DNA from: Planctellipticum variicoloris
GTDB taxonomy: Bacteria; Planctomycetota; Planctomycetia; Planctomycetales; Planctomycetaceae
Assembly (NCBI RefSeq): GCF_030622045.1
Contig: NZ_CP130886.1
Span: 4,720,001-4,784,000, forward strand
Direction: 5' to 3'
Length of the DNA: 64,000 nt
Under the pieces are notes generated by a model. That model did no database searches. It was not told where the DNA came from and was given only the letters and a program-made list of their open reading frames with translations. Positions 63,319 through 64,000 of this stretch are shown piece by piece. Numbering within the stretch: the first letter of the stretch is position 1; each line of letters opens with the position of its first letter. The position numbers were made by a program, and so were the translations under genes.

Positions 63319-64000
63319 CAGTTTGCTCGATCCCAATCAGAGACTCGTTGCAGGGCGTTCTCAAAGGCTTGCCGATGAAACGTCCGATAGTAGGCCGCTC
63401 GGTAGCTGGTGATGGCGTTCGCCACATGGTGAGCCCGGCAAACCGCCCATCGACTCGCCTCCGCCAGTTGATCCGGCAGTGCTCCGTCCTCAGCGGCGTG
63501 CTCCTGGTCGACCTGCAGGTCGAACCCAGACTTCATGGCATCGACATGGCTCGCCCTCCCCTTCGCTGCTGCTTGGACGAAGCGATAGGTCTCGTTCCAC
63601 GGAACCCGTCCCTGCCGGTGGAGCCGTTCCATGATGGTTTCCTGGAACAGGATCGGCAGTGTCGGTTCTTCCCCTCGCCCGGCGATGCATGTTTCGGCAA
63701 TCTCAGGGTGACTGAGGCTGATTTGCTCCACGGCAGTCGCCGTCGCCAGGGCTCGGATTCCCGATGGGCGGATTTGAGACAGCCGGGATCGAACAGGTTC
63801 AGAGTCCAGTTGAAAGACTTCGTCAGTGTCGCCGGATTGGATCGCGGCAAAGACAGCTTTCTCAGACCTCCGAACCGTGACATCCGGGAGTTGCCGGCGG
63901 AGGATCTCGGGGATCGCCTCCAGGGAGGTCATAGAATGAACTGTGACGCAGAGAGGTCGAGGGATGTCGTCCCACGGCTTGCCATCCGCCGGGAGCACGA
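63318..64000 (-). CDS. unknown protein, 5' end beyond the right edge
   Basis: At least 226 residues; the frame is open to the window edge (a GTG at 63998 is probably internal). The visible part starts '...GKPWDDIPRPLCVTVHSMTS' and includes 'IPEILRRQLPDVTVRRSEKA', 'LFQETIMERLHRQGRVPWNE', 'YRFVQAAAKGRASHVDAMKS' and 'AVCRAHHVANAITSYRAAYY', all helical. The stop overlaps the start of the WYL gene, so the two are translationally coupled. I do not recognise a family. Coupling to a WYL regulator means its full sequence matters for deciding what the element carries. Confidence 0.75.
   Translation of the reverse strand, partial: VLPADGKPWDDIPRPLCVTVHSMTSLEAIPEILRRQLPDVTVRRSEKAVFAAIQSGDTDEVFQLDSEPVRSRLSQIRPSGIRALATATAVEQISLSHPEIAETCIAGRGEEPTLPILFQETIMERLHRQGRVPWNETYRFVQAAAKGRASHVDAMKSGFDLQVDQEHAAEDGALPDQLAEASRWAVCRAHHVANAITSYRAAYYRTFHRQAFENALQRVSDWDRAN

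Overview
The window looks like high-GC chromosomal DNA from a member of the Planctomycetota, probably a Planctomycetales relative. I base this on several gene types seen together. They are a prepilin-like DUF1559 protein with a small lipoprotein partner, an ECF sigma factor next to a cytosolic Ser/Thr kinase, a PGPGW membrane protein, a dihydropteroate-synthase-like gene of the tetrahydromethanopterin (H4MPT) type, many secreted proteins of unknown function, and wide spacers full of repeats. I do not assign a genus.

Layout, left to right. 1-7.4 kb: an RND efflux operon (adaptor tail, AcrB-like permease, TolC-like lipoprotein), interrupted by a decayed duplicate of the adaptor tail and a 1.45 kb spacer with no gene. 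7.8-11.6 kb: tRNA-dihydrouridine synthase, a 29-residue very basic protein with its own terminator, and a DUF485/ActP-type symporter pair. 12-15.3 kb: a secreted small protein, an alpha/beta hydrolase with three polyglutamine tracts, and a restriction-modification gene reduced to its two ends. 15.3-25.1 kb: two REP-associated Y1 transposases (RAYTs) set among palindromic repeats, flanking an ECF sigma factor and kinase, a uronate-catabolism pair (SDR and PfkB kinase), and small secreted or membrane proteins. 25.2-37 kb: two large divergent secreted proteins of unknown function, an HNH protein and a protein with homing-endonuclease-associated repeats on either side of a 20-bp tandem repeat, a PEBP protein, DUF1559 and lipoprotein genes, and a HEAT-repeat membrane protein. 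37-47.4 kb: a triplicated amidohydrolase, rho behind a good promoter and a leader of about 720 nt, a SUKH-like protein, and a double-thioredoxin protein with a YHS-like tail. 47.7-52.1 kb: a four-gene minus-strand operon (SDR, DHPS-like, pabB, pabA) that probably serves pterin or H4MPT cofactor synthesis. 52.3-55 kb: an ArsR regulator, carA and ndk.

55.1 kb to the right edge: an integrated element in a tRNA-Arg(ACG) gene. It starts with a tyrosine recombinase whose stop codon lies inside the tRNA gene, followed by an AlpA-like excisionase and an XRE regulator. The cargo comprises two paralogous HTH regulators (one with a WYL domain, one without), a PD-(D/E)XK-like nuclease, an RNase J-like metallo-beta-lactamase protein, and small membrane, lipoprotein and unknown proteins. 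The right end of the element is not in the window. This cargo is the best candidate for an undescribed, defence-like system. The SDR with a replaced catalytic tyrosine in the pterin operon, the triplicated amidohydrolase and the HNH/HNH-repeat pair are the other strong leads.
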